Source: JBFGCM01 sp041581135
Lineage (GTDB): Bacteria > Actinomycetota > Acidimicrobiia > Spongiisociales > UBA5794
Length of the DNA stretch: 35,393 nt
Assembly (NCBI GenBank): GCA_041581135.1
Contig: JBFGCM010000029.1
Location: forward strand, 1-35,393
Reading direction: 5' to 3'
A program made the translations under genes and the position numbers. Of this stretch, positions 22,984-30,245 are shown piece by piece; the stretch's first letter is position 1, and each line of letters begins with the position of its first letter. Under the pieces are notes generated by a model. It saw nothing but the letters and a program-made list of their open reading frames with translations, was not told the DNA's origin and did no database searches.

Positions 22984-24051
22984 ATGCGCATTCTGAGCTC
23001 GGCAGCCCGATTGATTCTCCTGGGCGGATTTCTGGTCGTCCTGGCGGCGTGCGCCGGCGACGCCGGGCCAGCCGGGCCGGCGGGTCCGGCAGGACCGACT
23101 GGACCGGCCGGACCGCAAGGTCCAGCAGGTCCGCCAGGGGATACGGCCGCTGCCCAAATCGACATCGCCGATCTGTCGTGTACCGAGTGCCACAACGACA
23201 CGACGGTCATCTTCTCGAAGCAAGCACAGTTCGAAGAGCGCTCCGTGCACGGCACGGGTGAAGCGTTCCGACGCGGTGAGAGAACGAACTGCGCCGGATG
23301 CCACGGACACGAGGGCACCAAGGCACGCATCGCAGCGGGATTGCCCCCGCACGACGAGTCGGTCGAGGGAGTGACCAACGTGTCGCCCTTCGGCTGCCGC
23401 ACCTGTCACGACATCCACATGACGTACACGGGTGCCGACTGGGCGCTCACCGGGGCCGGACAGCCGGTCGTTCTCGAGAGGACGGGTGGCACGTTCGACA
23501 AGGGGATCGGGAATCTGTGCGCCAACTGCCACCAGATCCGCAACGAACTCCCCGCCGCGGTCGATGGGGTCATCGAGTTCACCACCACTCGGTTCGGAAC
23601 CCACCACGGCGCCGAGGCCCAGATGCTGCTCGGCGAGGGCGGCATCGGGGTGACCGGAGAAGCCAGCCCTCACTACCAGGCCGTAGACGACGGCTGTGTG
23701 AGCTGCCACATGGGGGAGGATCGGAGCCACACCTACGAGCCTGAAGTCGAATACTGCCAGGGCTGCCACGCGGATCTGGACACGTTCGATCGCAACGGTG
23801 TTCAAACCGAGATCCAAGGCCTCTTGGACGAGGTCAAGGCACTGTTGATCGCGAGCGGGATCATGCAAGCGGACTACGAGGACGACGGCGAGATCGAACA
23901 GAACCGGTCCATCGCCGGGGCCTATCCGGAAGAGGTGGCCGGGGCCATGTGGAACTACATGTTCGTCCTGGAGGATCAGAGCCTCGGCGTGCACAATCCT
24001 GGGTTCGCCAAGGCCCTCCTCGAGTCTGCGAAGGCCGCGCTCGGGGGATGA
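22984..24051 (+). CDS. Hexahaem cytochrome c lipoprotein with collagen-like stalk
   Basis: This 355-residue protein has a lipoprotein signal (LVVLAAC, lipidated C23), ten consecutive Gly-X-Y triplets (residues 25-54), then a multihaem region. CxxCH motifs begin at C66 (CTECH), C103 (CAGCH), C138 (CRTCH), C179 (CANCH), C238 (CVSCH) and C258 (CQGCH). Many further histidines (H89, H145, H207, H208, H230, H249) could give bis-His ligation. A ~90-residue helical C-terminus ends with AMWNYMFVLEDQSLGVHNPG, a motif style seen in multihaem cytochromes of the nitrite reductase/c554 superfamily. No catalytic lysine haem site is seen. It is likely an outward-facing electron carrier served by the neighbouring Ccm proteins. 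The start has AAGGGAG upstream. Confidence 0.9.
   Translation: MRILSSAARLILLGGFLVVLAACAGDAGPAGPAGPAGPTGPAGPQGPAGPPGDTAAAQIDIADLSCTECHNDTTVIFSKQAQFEERSVHGTGEAFRRGERTNCAGCHGHEGTKARIAAGLPPHDESVEGVTNVSPFGCRTCHDIHMTYTGADWALTGAGQPVVLERTGGTFDKGIGNLCANCHQIRNELPAAVDGVIEFTTTRFGTHHGAEAQMLLGEGGIGVTGEASPHYQAVDDGCVSCHMGEDRSHTYEPEVEYCQGCHADLDTFDRNGVQTEIQGLLDEVKALLIASGIMQADYEDDGEIEQNRSIAGAYPEEVAGAMWNYMFVLEDQSLGVHNPGFAKALLESAKAALGG
23056..23145 (+). repeat. Collagen-like Gly-X-Y repeat region (10 triplets)
   Basis: Codons for GDA, three GPA, GPT, GPA, GPQ, GPA, GPP and GDT follow directly after the lipid-anchor cysteine. At DNA level this is a GC-rich 9-base-like tandem repeat (GGNCCNGCN units), which may expand or contract. 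Ten triplets is near the minimum for a stable triple helix unless the haem domain also trimerises. Confidence 0.9.
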
Positions 24052-24076
24052 TCCCGGACTGACCTGAGAGAAGGAC

Positions 24077-24103
24077 GTAGCGGGCCCGTCGAGGGCCCGC
24101 TAC
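24077..24103 (+). terminator. Hairpin terminator after the hexahaem gene
   Basis: An 11-bp perfect stem (GTAGCGGGCCC, 24077-24087, with its complement 24093-24103) and a 5-base loop lies 26 bases after the stop. No T-run follows. Bases 24104-24251 hold a TTAGGCTGCCCGAA stretch (24169-24182) and a possible -10 (TATCTA, 24231) before the ABC gene. Confidence 0.75.
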
Positions 24104-24251
24104 CCGCGTCCATCCGGTCGGATCGAGGCGGACGACGTGTGGGCAGACGAATCGCGGCCTATGCGCTATTAGGCTGCCCGAACGGATGAAGTAAGGAACA
24201 CCTCCACCCGGTGCCCGCGGCATCGGGCCCTATCTACACATTCGCCGAGCC

Positions 24252-25337
24252 ATGACTGTGATGCCCCCAACCGACACCTTCTACCTCGAAGCGACCGGCC
24301 TCTTCAAGAGGTTCGGCAACTCGATCGCCCTCGACGGCGTCTCCTTGCGCGTCGGCGAAGGCGAGGCGCTGGCCTTGCTAGGACCGAGCGGTTGCGGCAA
24401 GACCACGCTGCTGCGGGTGCTCTCGGGACTCGAGACTCCCGACGCCGGCACCGTCGTCGTCAACGGGGAGACCCTCACCGGCCCCGGCACCAACGTGCCG
24501 CCCGAGAAGCGGCGCATCGGAATGGTGTTCCAGGACTGGGCGGTGTTCCCGCATCTGACCGTCGCCAAGAACGTGGCCTACGGCCTCACGGAGGAGCAGA
24601 TCGCCGCCGGCCGGGTGAAGGAGACCCTCGAGATGGTGGGCATGTCGGCGTTCGCCGACCGTCACCCGGATGCATTGTCGGGCGGCGAGCTGCAACGGGT
24701 GGCCGTCGCCCGGGCTCTGGCTCCCCGACCCCGACTGCTGCTCTTCGATGAGCCCTTCTCCAACCTGGACACCGAGCTTCGCATCAAGGTGCGAGCCGAC
24801 ATCGCCCGCTTGATGCGTGAAGTGCACATGACCTCGGTGTTCGTGACCCACGACCAGGAGGAAGCGTTCGTGCTGGGTGACTGCGTCGCTGTGATGCGCC
24901 GCGGCAAGATCGAGCAGGAGGGACGTCCCGCCGAGATCTACGAGAACCCGGCCACGCCGTGGCTGGCCACCTTCGTCGGTGACGCCAACCTCCTCGACGC
25001 CACCGCAAACGGCAACGTGGCGTCCACTGCGATCGGCGACCTCCGCCTCATCGAACCGCGGCAGGGCGCCTGCCGGGTGCTGGTTCGACCCGAGCACCTC
25101 CTCATCGGCAACGGGGACGATGCCGTGGTGTCCGCCGTCGAGTTCTACGGACACGACACCGCATACGAGGTGATGCTCGACGGCACCCGCCTCCTCGCCC
25201 GCGGCATCGCCGCTCCCCGGTTCGCCACCGGCGATCGAGTGTCGGTGACGTACTCGGGACCAGATGTCGTGGCGTATGCCCCCCACGCCGTCAACCTGCC
25301 CTTGGGTTCCGCCACCGGTGGCGTAAGGGTGCCCTGA
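24252..25337 (+). CDS. Ferric iron ABC transporter ATP-binding protein (FbpC-like)
   Basis: This 361-residue ATPase has Walker A GPSGCGKTT (44-52), Q94 in MVFQDWAVFPHLTVAKNVAYG, signature LSGGELQRVAVARAL (142 on), Walker B LLLFDEPFSNLD (162 on), H-loop VFVTHDQEEAF, and a C-terminal TOBE-type regulatory domain (VRPEHLLIGN, VEFYGHDTAYEV). This layout is that of the CUT/Fe3+/spermidine importers (FbpC, PotA). The downstream binding protein and fused permease make iron the best guess. Start context is weak; ATG 24252 or 24261 are both possible. It is separated from the binding-protein gene by 80 bases with a possible second promoter. Confidence 0.9.
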   Translation: MTVMPPTDTFYLEATGLFKRFGNSIALDGVSLRVGEGEALALLGPSGCGKTTLLRVLSGLETPDAGTVVVNGETLTGPGTNVPPEKRRIGMVFQDWAVFPHLTVAKNVAYGLTEEQIAAGRVKETLEMVGMSAFADRHPDALSGGELQRVAVARALAPRPRLLLFDEPFSNLDTELRIKVRADIARLMREVHMTSVFVTHDQEEAFVLGDCVAVMRRGKIEQEGRPAEIYENPATPWLATFVGDANLLDATANGNVASTAIGDLRLIEPRQGACRVLVRPEHLLIGNGDDAVVSAVEFYGHDTAYEVMLDGTRLLARGIAAPRFATGDRVSVTYSGPDVVAYAPHAVNLPLGSATGGVRVP

Positions 25338-25356
25338 CAGATCTCATCGGGCCACC

Positions 25357-25386
25357 TTTACAACATCGCCGTAGTGGTATTAGCGT
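25357..25386 (+). promoter_or_regulatory. Possible promoter of the fbpA-like gene
   Basis: TTTACA (25357-25362) and TAGCGT (25381-25386) with 18 bases between lie upstream of a GGAGG ribosome site at about 25410. This would allow the binding protein to be made in excess of the ATPase, as is usual for importers. Confidence 0.4.
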
Positions 25387-25417
25387 TTCCCGGGTCGAAC
25401 TCCCCTGGAGGCGCCGC

Positions 25418-26419
25418 ATGCGGAACACCCTCATCGCCCTGGCTCTGGCCCTGGCCGCGCTGACCGGAGCGTGCAGTGGCAGTGACGACGTCTTGACGGT
25501 CTACTCGGGCCGAAGCGAGAACCTCATTCAGCCGCTGCTCGACGACTACACCGCAACAACGGGCGTCGACGTGGACGTTCGCTTCGGAGACTCTGCCGAT
25601 CTGGCCTTGCTGATCGCCGAGGAGGGAGACCGCAGCCCGGCCGACGTGTTCATCTCGCAGAGCCCGGGGGCGATTGGGTTTCTGGCGGAACGCGGGCGGC
25701 TGCAGGCAATCGACGACGCGGTGCTCGACCTGGTTCCCGCAGAGTTCCACAACGCCGACGGGCTGTGGGTGGGCTTGTCCGGCCGGGTGCGGGTGCTGGT
25801 GTACAACACCGATCTGGTCGATGCGGCAGAGCTGCCCGACTCCGTGTTCGACCTGACCGCCGCAGAGTTCCGCAGCAGGGTCGGGCTCGCCCCGACCAAC
25901 GGCTCGTTCCAGGACTTCGTCACGGCGATGCGCGAGATCAACGGGGACGACACCACCCTCGCCTGGCTGGAGGCCATGGCCGCCAACGATGCGCAGACAT
26001 ACGCCAACAACACCGCCATCGTGCAGGCGGTCGGCCGGGGCGAGGTGCCCTACGGACTGGTGAACCACTACTACAACCTGCGGGCGCTGGCCGAGGACGC
26101 CGGTGCGGCATCGGCCAATCACTTCTTCCCGGACGGCGACATCGGGGCACTGCTCATCGCCACGGCCGCCGGCATCGTGGACACCGCCGACGACTCCGGT
26201 CTGGCCCGCGAGTTCATCGAGTTCCTGCTGAGCAAGCCGGCCCAACGGTTCTTCGCCGATGAGACCTTCGAGTACCCGCTCGCCGCCGGGGTGCCGCCGT
26301 CGGGGGACCTACCACCGCTCTCCAGTCTCGACGTCGCCACGTACGACTTCGACCGGCTGGGCGGTGGACTGGAGCGCACGACCGAGCTGATCGATGCGAG
26401 CGGCCTCACCGGCTCCTGA
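25418..26419 (+). CDS. Iron-binding lipoprotein of an ABC importer (FbpA-like)
   Basis: This 333-residue extracellular binding lipoprotein has signal and lipobox ALTGAC (lipidated C19). Then LTVYSGRSENLIQPLLDDY, the usual opening of FbpA/FutA/Sfu proteins, and SPADVFISQSPGAIGFLAE follow. The adjacent tyrosines Y218/Y219 in VNHYYNLRAL are the iron ligands of this family. The C-terminal FIEFLLSKPAQRFFADETFEYPLA is also typical. Its end overlaps the permease gene by 26 bases. Role: captures ferric iron and delivers it to the permease. Confidence 0.93.
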   Translation: MRNTLIALALALAALTGACSGSDDVLTVYSGRSENLIQPLLDDYTATTGVDVDVRFGDSADLALLIAEEGDRSPADVFISQSPGAIGFLAERGRLQAIDDAVLDLVPAEFHNADGLWVGLSGRVRVLVYNTDLVDAAELPDSVFDLTAAEFRSRVGLAPTNGSFQDFVTAMREINGDDTTLAWLEAMAANDAQTYANNTAIVQAVGRGEVPYGLVNHYYNLRALAEDAGAASANHFFPDGDIGALLIATAAGIVDTADDSGLAREFIEFLLSKPAQRFFADETFEYPLAAGVPPSGDLPPLSSLDVATYDFDRLGGGLERTTELIDASGLTGS

Positions 26420-27995
26420 GGTCGCTCCGCCGCCAGCCGCCCCGCGTCGCAAGGCGCGCTGGCTGCCGGCGCTGAGTCTCGTCGTCGGTGGCGTGTTCCT
26501 GTTCCCGGTGGCCTACCTCCTGTGGGAGGCGATCTTCCTCGGTAGTGAATTCTGGGCGACGCTATCGAGCGGCGACACGCTGCGACCGCTGGCCAACTCG
26601 CTGCTCATCGCGTCCACGACGGCTGCGGCGTGCGCCGTGCTCGGTACCTCCCTGGCGTGGCTGGTGGCCCGCTCCACGATGCCGGGACGCGCGATGTGGC
26701 GGCTGCTGCTTCCGCTGCCGCTGGTGATCCCTTCGTTTGTGGGGGCGACGGCCATCCTCGTCGCGTTCGGTCCCGGCGGATTGGTTCCCTTCTTCCCCCG
26801 CCTCGACGGGTTCTGGGGCGCGTTCGTCGTGCTCACCATGCTCAGCTACCCCTACGTGTATCTCCCGGTGCTGGCACGGCTCCGGGCGACCCCGGCATCG
26901 TTGGAGGAGGCATCACGGCTGCTCGGCGTCGGCACGTGGCGCACCCAGATCGGCATCGTGCTGCCCCAGCTTCGATCGGCCATCGCCGCCGGCACCCTGT
27001 TGGTGTTCCTGTACGGGCTCAGTGATTTCGGTGCCGTTTCGCTCATGCGATTCGACACCATCACCCGCGCCATCTTCTCGTCGCGGCTGTTCGATCGCAC
27101 CGCCTCGCTCACTCTGGGCCTGGTGCTGGCATTGCTGGCCCTCGGGGTGGCCGCCGTCGACCGTGCCGTCCCCCGACGCCCCCACCACGGGGCCATCGGC
27201 CGGACCCCCGCCCGGTACTCCCTCGGAACCGGGTCGATCCTCGCCGTCGGCCTGGCCACCACCACGGTAGGCCTCGCCCTGGTGGCCCCCATCGGCGTGT
27301 TCGTCGCCTGGGTGGTGCGTGGCTCATCGACCGTCGGCGTGGGCTACTCGGGCCTGGGCGACGATCTCGGATTTCTCCTGTCGCCGCTGGTCAACTCTGC
27401 CGTCGCCGCAGTCGTAGCCGCCGCAGTGGCCGCAATCGTCGTGCTGCCTGTGGCCTTTGCCACGGTGCGCCGGCGGCGGGTCGCTGCCGGCTTCGCCTCG
27501 ACGGTGGTCACGTCCACCTTCGCCTTGCCCGGGCTGGTGGTGGCGCTCGCCATCGTGTTTTGGGCGGTCAGGGCACCGGCCCCCATGGCGTTCCTCTACC
27601 AGAGCTTCCCGCTGCTGATCCTGGCCTATGTGCTGCACTTCGGGGCACAGACCCTGCAGGCTTCGGAGACGGCGATCGGCGCAGTACCCGCCCGGTACGA
27701 CGAAGCGGCCCGGATGTTGGGCGCCGGTGGCGGGAAGCGGTTCCTGACCGTCGACCTCCCGTTGATGGCTCCAGGTCTGCTCGCCGGCGCCGGACTCGTG
27801 TTGCTGTCGACGCTCAAGGAGCTGCCGGCGACGTTGCTACTGGCACCCATCGGCTTCGACACCCTGGCCACGAGGATCTGGGCCGCCGCCGAAGACGGCT
27901 TCTTCGCCGAGGTGGGGATCACGTCGCTGGTGCTCATCCTGCTGTCCGGTGCCTTGACCTGGTCATTCGTCCTCCGCCCCGAGCTGGAACGATGA
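26394..27995 (+). CDS. Ferric iron ABC transporter permease, fused double domain (FbpB-like)
   Basis: This 533-residue protein has about 12 membrane helices and two binding-protein-dependent transport domains. The EAA-loop motifs are EEASRLLGVGTWRTQIGIVL (first half) and YDEAARMLGAGGGKRFLTVDLP (second half). This duplicated form is typical of FbpB/SfuB. The start ATG 26394 lies inside the end of the binding-protein gene; the N-terminus is Pro/Ala-rich and cytosolic. The ATPase encoded at 24252 would dock to both loops. Confidence 0.93.
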   Translation: MRAASPAPEVAPPPAAPRRKARWLPALSLVVGGVFLFPVAYLLWEAIFLGSEFWATLSSGDTLRPLANSLLIASTTAAACAVLGTSLAWLVARSTMPGRAMWRLLLPLPLVIPSFVGATAILVAFGPGGLVPFFPRLDGFWGAFVVLTMLSYPYVYLPVLARLRATPASLEEASRLLGVGTWRTQIGIVLPQLRSAIAAGTLLVFLYGLSDFGAVSLMRFDTITRAIFSSRLFDRTASLTLGLVLALLALGVAAVDRAVPRRPHHGAIGRTPARYSLGTGSILAVGLATTTVGLALVAPIGVFVAWVVRGSSTVGVGYSGLGDDLGFLLSPLVNSAVAAVVAAAVAAIVVLPVAFATVRRRRVAAGFASTVVTSTFALPGLVVALAIVFWAVRAPAPMAFLYQSFPLLILAYVLHFGAQTLQASETAIGAVPARYDEAARMLGAGGGKRFLTVDLPLMAPGLLAGAGLVLLSTLKELPATLLLAPIGFDTLATRIWAAAEDGFFAEVGITSLVLILLSGALTWSFVLRPELER

Positions 27996-28032
27996 GCCGG
28001 CTGCTGCCCGGACCCACTGGTTCGACCCCCGG

Positions 28033-28038
28033 TACCAT
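28033..28038 (+). promoter_or_regulatory. -10 element of a leaderless promoter (dtxR-family gene)
   Basis: TACCAT followed by 6 bases and ATG at 28045; no ribosome site. This gives the regulator its own promoter 38 bases after the permease stop. Confidence 0.55.
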
Positions 28039-28044
28039 GCGCCG

Positions 28045-28704
28045 ATGACCGAGCCCACCTACAGCGTCCGGTTCCGGGAGTACGTCGAGGCGATCTGGGA
28101 GATCGAGGAGGAGGGCATCCCCCCGATCCAGGCCCGCATTGCCGACTGGCTGGGCGTGTCCCGGGCGTCCGTCTCCGAGATGGTGCGACGGATGGAAGAA
28201 GAGGGGCTCGTCCGCATCGACGATGGGGTGCGGCTCACGGAGGCCGGCCGGCACCTCGCCGAGGTCACCGTGCGGCGCCATCGCCTCGCCGAGCGCTTCC
28301 TGTCCGAGGTCCTGAAGCTCCCCTGGGCCAAGGTGCACGCGGAGGCCGAGGTCTGGGAGACCATGATCTCCGACGACGTGGAGGAGGCGATGTGGGCGGT
28401 CATGGACGAACCGAGCACCTGCCCCCATGGCAATCCGATCCCCGGAGCCGGCTACAAGCCGCCCAAGATGAAGCCGATGTCCGAGATGGGCCCCGGCGAG
28501 ACGTCGCGGCTGGAGCGGATCTCCGAGGAGCTGGAGCTCGACGCTGACATGATGGCGTTCCTCGACGAATCCGAGCTGAGGCCGGGAGCCGTCATCGAGC
28601 TGCAGCTGGCCGACTCCCATGGCGCACTGACGGTGAGCGTCAACGGCACCCACCGCGTCGGCGTCGGGGCATTCGCCGCCGAACGACTCTTCGTGGAAGC
28701 CTGA
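28045..28704 (+). CDS. DtxR/MntR-family metal-dependent transcription regulator
   Basis: This 219-residue repressor has an N-terminal winged helix (YVEAIWEIEEEG, IADWLGVSRASVSEMVRRME), a dimerisation domain (VRRHRLAERFLSEVL, KVHAEAEVWETMISDDVEEAM), the GNPIPG element, and a C-terminal SH3/FeoA-like domain (ELRPGAVIELQLAD). Aligning by eye to DtxR, Met10 is replaced by Glu, Cys102 by Glu and His106 by Thr, while His79, Glu83, His98 and Glu105 are kept. The two Glu changes are MntR-like. It is placed after an iron importer that it may control, in response to Fe2+ or Mn2+. Confidence 0.93.
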   Translation: MTEPTYSVRFREYVEAIWEIEEEGIPPIQARIADWLGVSRASVSEMVRRMEEEGLVRIDDGVRLTEAGRHLAEVTVRRHRLAERFLSEVLKLPWAKVHAEAEVWETMISDDVEEAMWAVMDEPSTCPHGNPIPGAGYKPPKMKPMSEMGPGETSRLERISEELELDADMMAFLDESELRPGAVIELQLADSHGALTVSVNGTHRVGVGAFAAERLFVEA

Positions 28705-28791
28705 GTCGGGAGCTCGCTCCCTCTCGAGACGCCGGATCGCGCCAGGCGGAGAAGCCCCGGCGTAGGTGTGTTCCTCGCTGTGGGGCCGGAC

Positions 28792-28797
28792 TACCGT
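28792..28797 (+). promoter_or_regulatory. -10 element of a leaderless promoter (thioesterase gene)
   Basis: TACCGT followed by 7 bases and ATG at 28805, with no ribosome site. Confidence 0.45.
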
Positions 28798-28804
28798 GCC
28801 ACCG

Positions 28805-29275
28805 ATGGAGGGTCCGCTGCGCAACCACACCGACGTCGTCCGGCCGGAGTGGATCGACTACAACGGCCACATGAACGACGGCTTCTACGTGGTCGCGTTC
28901 ACGTTCGCCACCGATGCGGTGCAGGACGTCGTCGGCCTCGATGCCGAGTATCGCGCCCGCACCAATTGCACGCTCTACACGGTCGAAGCACACGTGAAGT
29001 ACCTCCGCGAGCTCAAGGCGGGCGCCATGCTCCAGTTCGAGAGCTGGGTGCTCGGAGCGGATGCCAAACGCATCCACATGTTCCACAACATGTGGAACGC
29101 CGACGAGGGCTTTCTGGCAGCCACCCATGAGCTGATGCTGCTGCACGTAGACCAGAACGTGGGACGCACCGCACCCATGCCGGACGACGTCCGCCGGCGA
29201 CTCGCCGAGGTCGTCACCTCCAACGCCGGCCGGCCACCGGAGCACGTGGGTTCGATGATCCGCGCCGTGGGCTGA
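28805..29275 (+). CDS. Hotdog-fold thioesterase, carnitine-metabolism type
   Basis: This 156-residue hotdog protein contains VRPEWIDYNGHMNDGFYVVAF (the D-x-N-x-H-M element of 4HBT-like enzymes), YTVEAHVKYLRELKAGAMLQ and HELMLLHVDQNVGRTAPMP. The pattern resembles thioesterases found beside or fused to carnitine dehydrogenase (betainyl-CoA thioesterase group), but no carnitine genes are nearby, so the substrate stays open. ATG 28805 is chosen from the leaderless promoter and because upstream in-frame residues are not homologous. It converges with the secreted-protein gene across a strong terminator. Confidence 0.87.
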   Translation: MEGPLRNHTDVVRPEWIDYNGHMNDGFYVVAFTFATDAVQDVVGLDAEYRARTNCTLYTVEAHVKYLRELKAGAMLQFESWVLGADAKRIHMFHNMWNADEGFLAATHELMLLHVDQNVGRTAPMPDDVRRRLAEVVTSNAGRPPEHVGSMIRAVG

Positions 29276-29320
29276 GCACGCGTCGCCAGCGACCGCCGCC
29301 GAACGACCTCCTGCAGTCGA

Positions 29321-29348
29321 AGGAGCCCTGCGGGTCCGCAGGGCTCCT
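29321..29348. terminator. Bidirectional hairpin terminator
   Basis: A 13-bp perfect inverted repeat (AGGAGCCCTGCGG and its complement) with almost no loop lies between the convergent genes ending at 29275 and 29368. It can act for both strands. Confidence 0.85.
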
Positions 29349-29367
29349 CATCGGGGCAGCATGGTTG

Positions 29368-29910
29368 CTACGGCGTGGGATCGATCACCTCCAGGAGCAC
29401 GAAGTTGGGGTCCGGGCACGGATACGGCTCATCGCCGAATCCGGCGTTGCCTGCGAACAGCGTCACCTTGGCGAGCTCGCCTGAATCGCTCTTGCCGGCG
29501 CCATGCCCGTAGCCGTCGGGCCAGTCCCCCCAGGACCAGCTGCCGGCGAAATCACCGATCGTGCTCGTGGAGTCGAAGTCGCCCCACAGCGAGCCCTCGG
29601 TGGGCACCGGCCCGAACTCGGTCAGCATCCAGCGGGCATTCCAGTTGGCGACCGTGTTGTTGGTGCCGACCTCGTCCCAACCTGCACCGTTCCACATGTA
29701 CACCAAGGCCATGTTCTCGGCGCCACGGACATGCCAGTTCTTGCCATCCTTGCCGGTGAACCAGGACGCCTCGGGCTCGGGGTCGAGCGCGATGAAGCAC
29801 TCCAGGAACTCGTGGGTGGTCTTCTCGGCAGGAGCCGCCCCCACCGGTCCGACCAGAACCAGCCCGAGTGCCGTCATCATCGCCACGATCATGACAAACG
29901 ATCTGCGCAT
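29368..29910 (-). CDS. Secreted Trp-rich protein of unknown function
   Basis: I do not recognise this 180-residue protein. It has a clear signal peptide (MRRSFVMIVAMMTALGLVLV, cleavage near GAAPA). The mature part has ten tryptophans in short Gly/Asp/Trp motifs (ASWFTGKDGKNWHV, YMWNGAGWDEV, GSWSWGDWPDGYGHG), two cysteines (LECFI and YPCPDP) that could form a disulfide, and alternating strands suggesting a small beta-barrel or beta-sandwich. The start at 29910 has a strong AAGGGAGG site; a longer in-frame start at 30048 is unlikely. Monocistronic, ended by the hairpin at 29321. Confidence 0.85.
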   Translation of the reverse strand: MRRSFVMIVAMMTALGLVLVGPVGAAPAEKTTHEFLECFIALDPEPEASWFTGKDGKNWHVRGAENMALVYMWNGAGWDEVGTNNTVANWNARWMLTEFGPVPTEGSLWGDFDSTSTIGDFAGSWSWGDWPDGYGHGAGKSDSGELAKVTLFAGNAGFGDEPYPCPDPNFVLLEVIDPTP

Positions 29911-30245
29911 ATAGCCTCCCTTCATCGTGGCCGATGCCCCCACCGGCTCGATCGCCAATTCCATGGCCTGTTCGGCCCGCAACACGTTGCGATCGACCGC
30001 GCCGCGTTGTCGATGTTGCCTCCGTATCACACCTCGAAGCGGTGACACCAGGGCCCTAGGTCCCGGAGCGCCGAACTGGGAAGTTTCTGCGCCGCTGTCC
30101 TCGGCACAGGACCGGAAGGTTGCTCAACGGATCCTCTGCGTCGGCACTCCGCCGTGATGGGCTGCGGAGGCGAGCATTAGGACCACGGAGAGTGCTTAAC
30201 TCGTGAAGGGTTCGCGATGGGGAAGGCGCAACCGGGGATGCGCGA
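29911..30245. other. 335-base divergent intergenic region
   Basis: This lies between the secreted-protein gene (minus) and the PEP-synthase-like gene (plus). I find no gene. It has local self-complementarity (GGTCC/GGACC around 30059-30115; AACT-GGGA-AGTT near 30076; CTGT-CCTCGGC-ACAG near 30098), but it fits no riboswitch class I know. Promoters for both genes should lie here; a TTAACT near 30195 is one weak -10 candidate for the plus strand. Confidence 0.4.

Noticed and set aside
23056..23145. Short tandem DNA repeat as a CRISPR or satellite
   Set aside because: It is in-frame coding for Gly-X-Y triplets; there are no spacers and the units vary only at wobble and X/Y positions.
22984..24051. 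Cytochrome c nitrite reductase (NrfA)
   Set aside because: There is no CxxCK catalytic haem motif and six rather than five haems, so a carrier is more likely than the enzyme.
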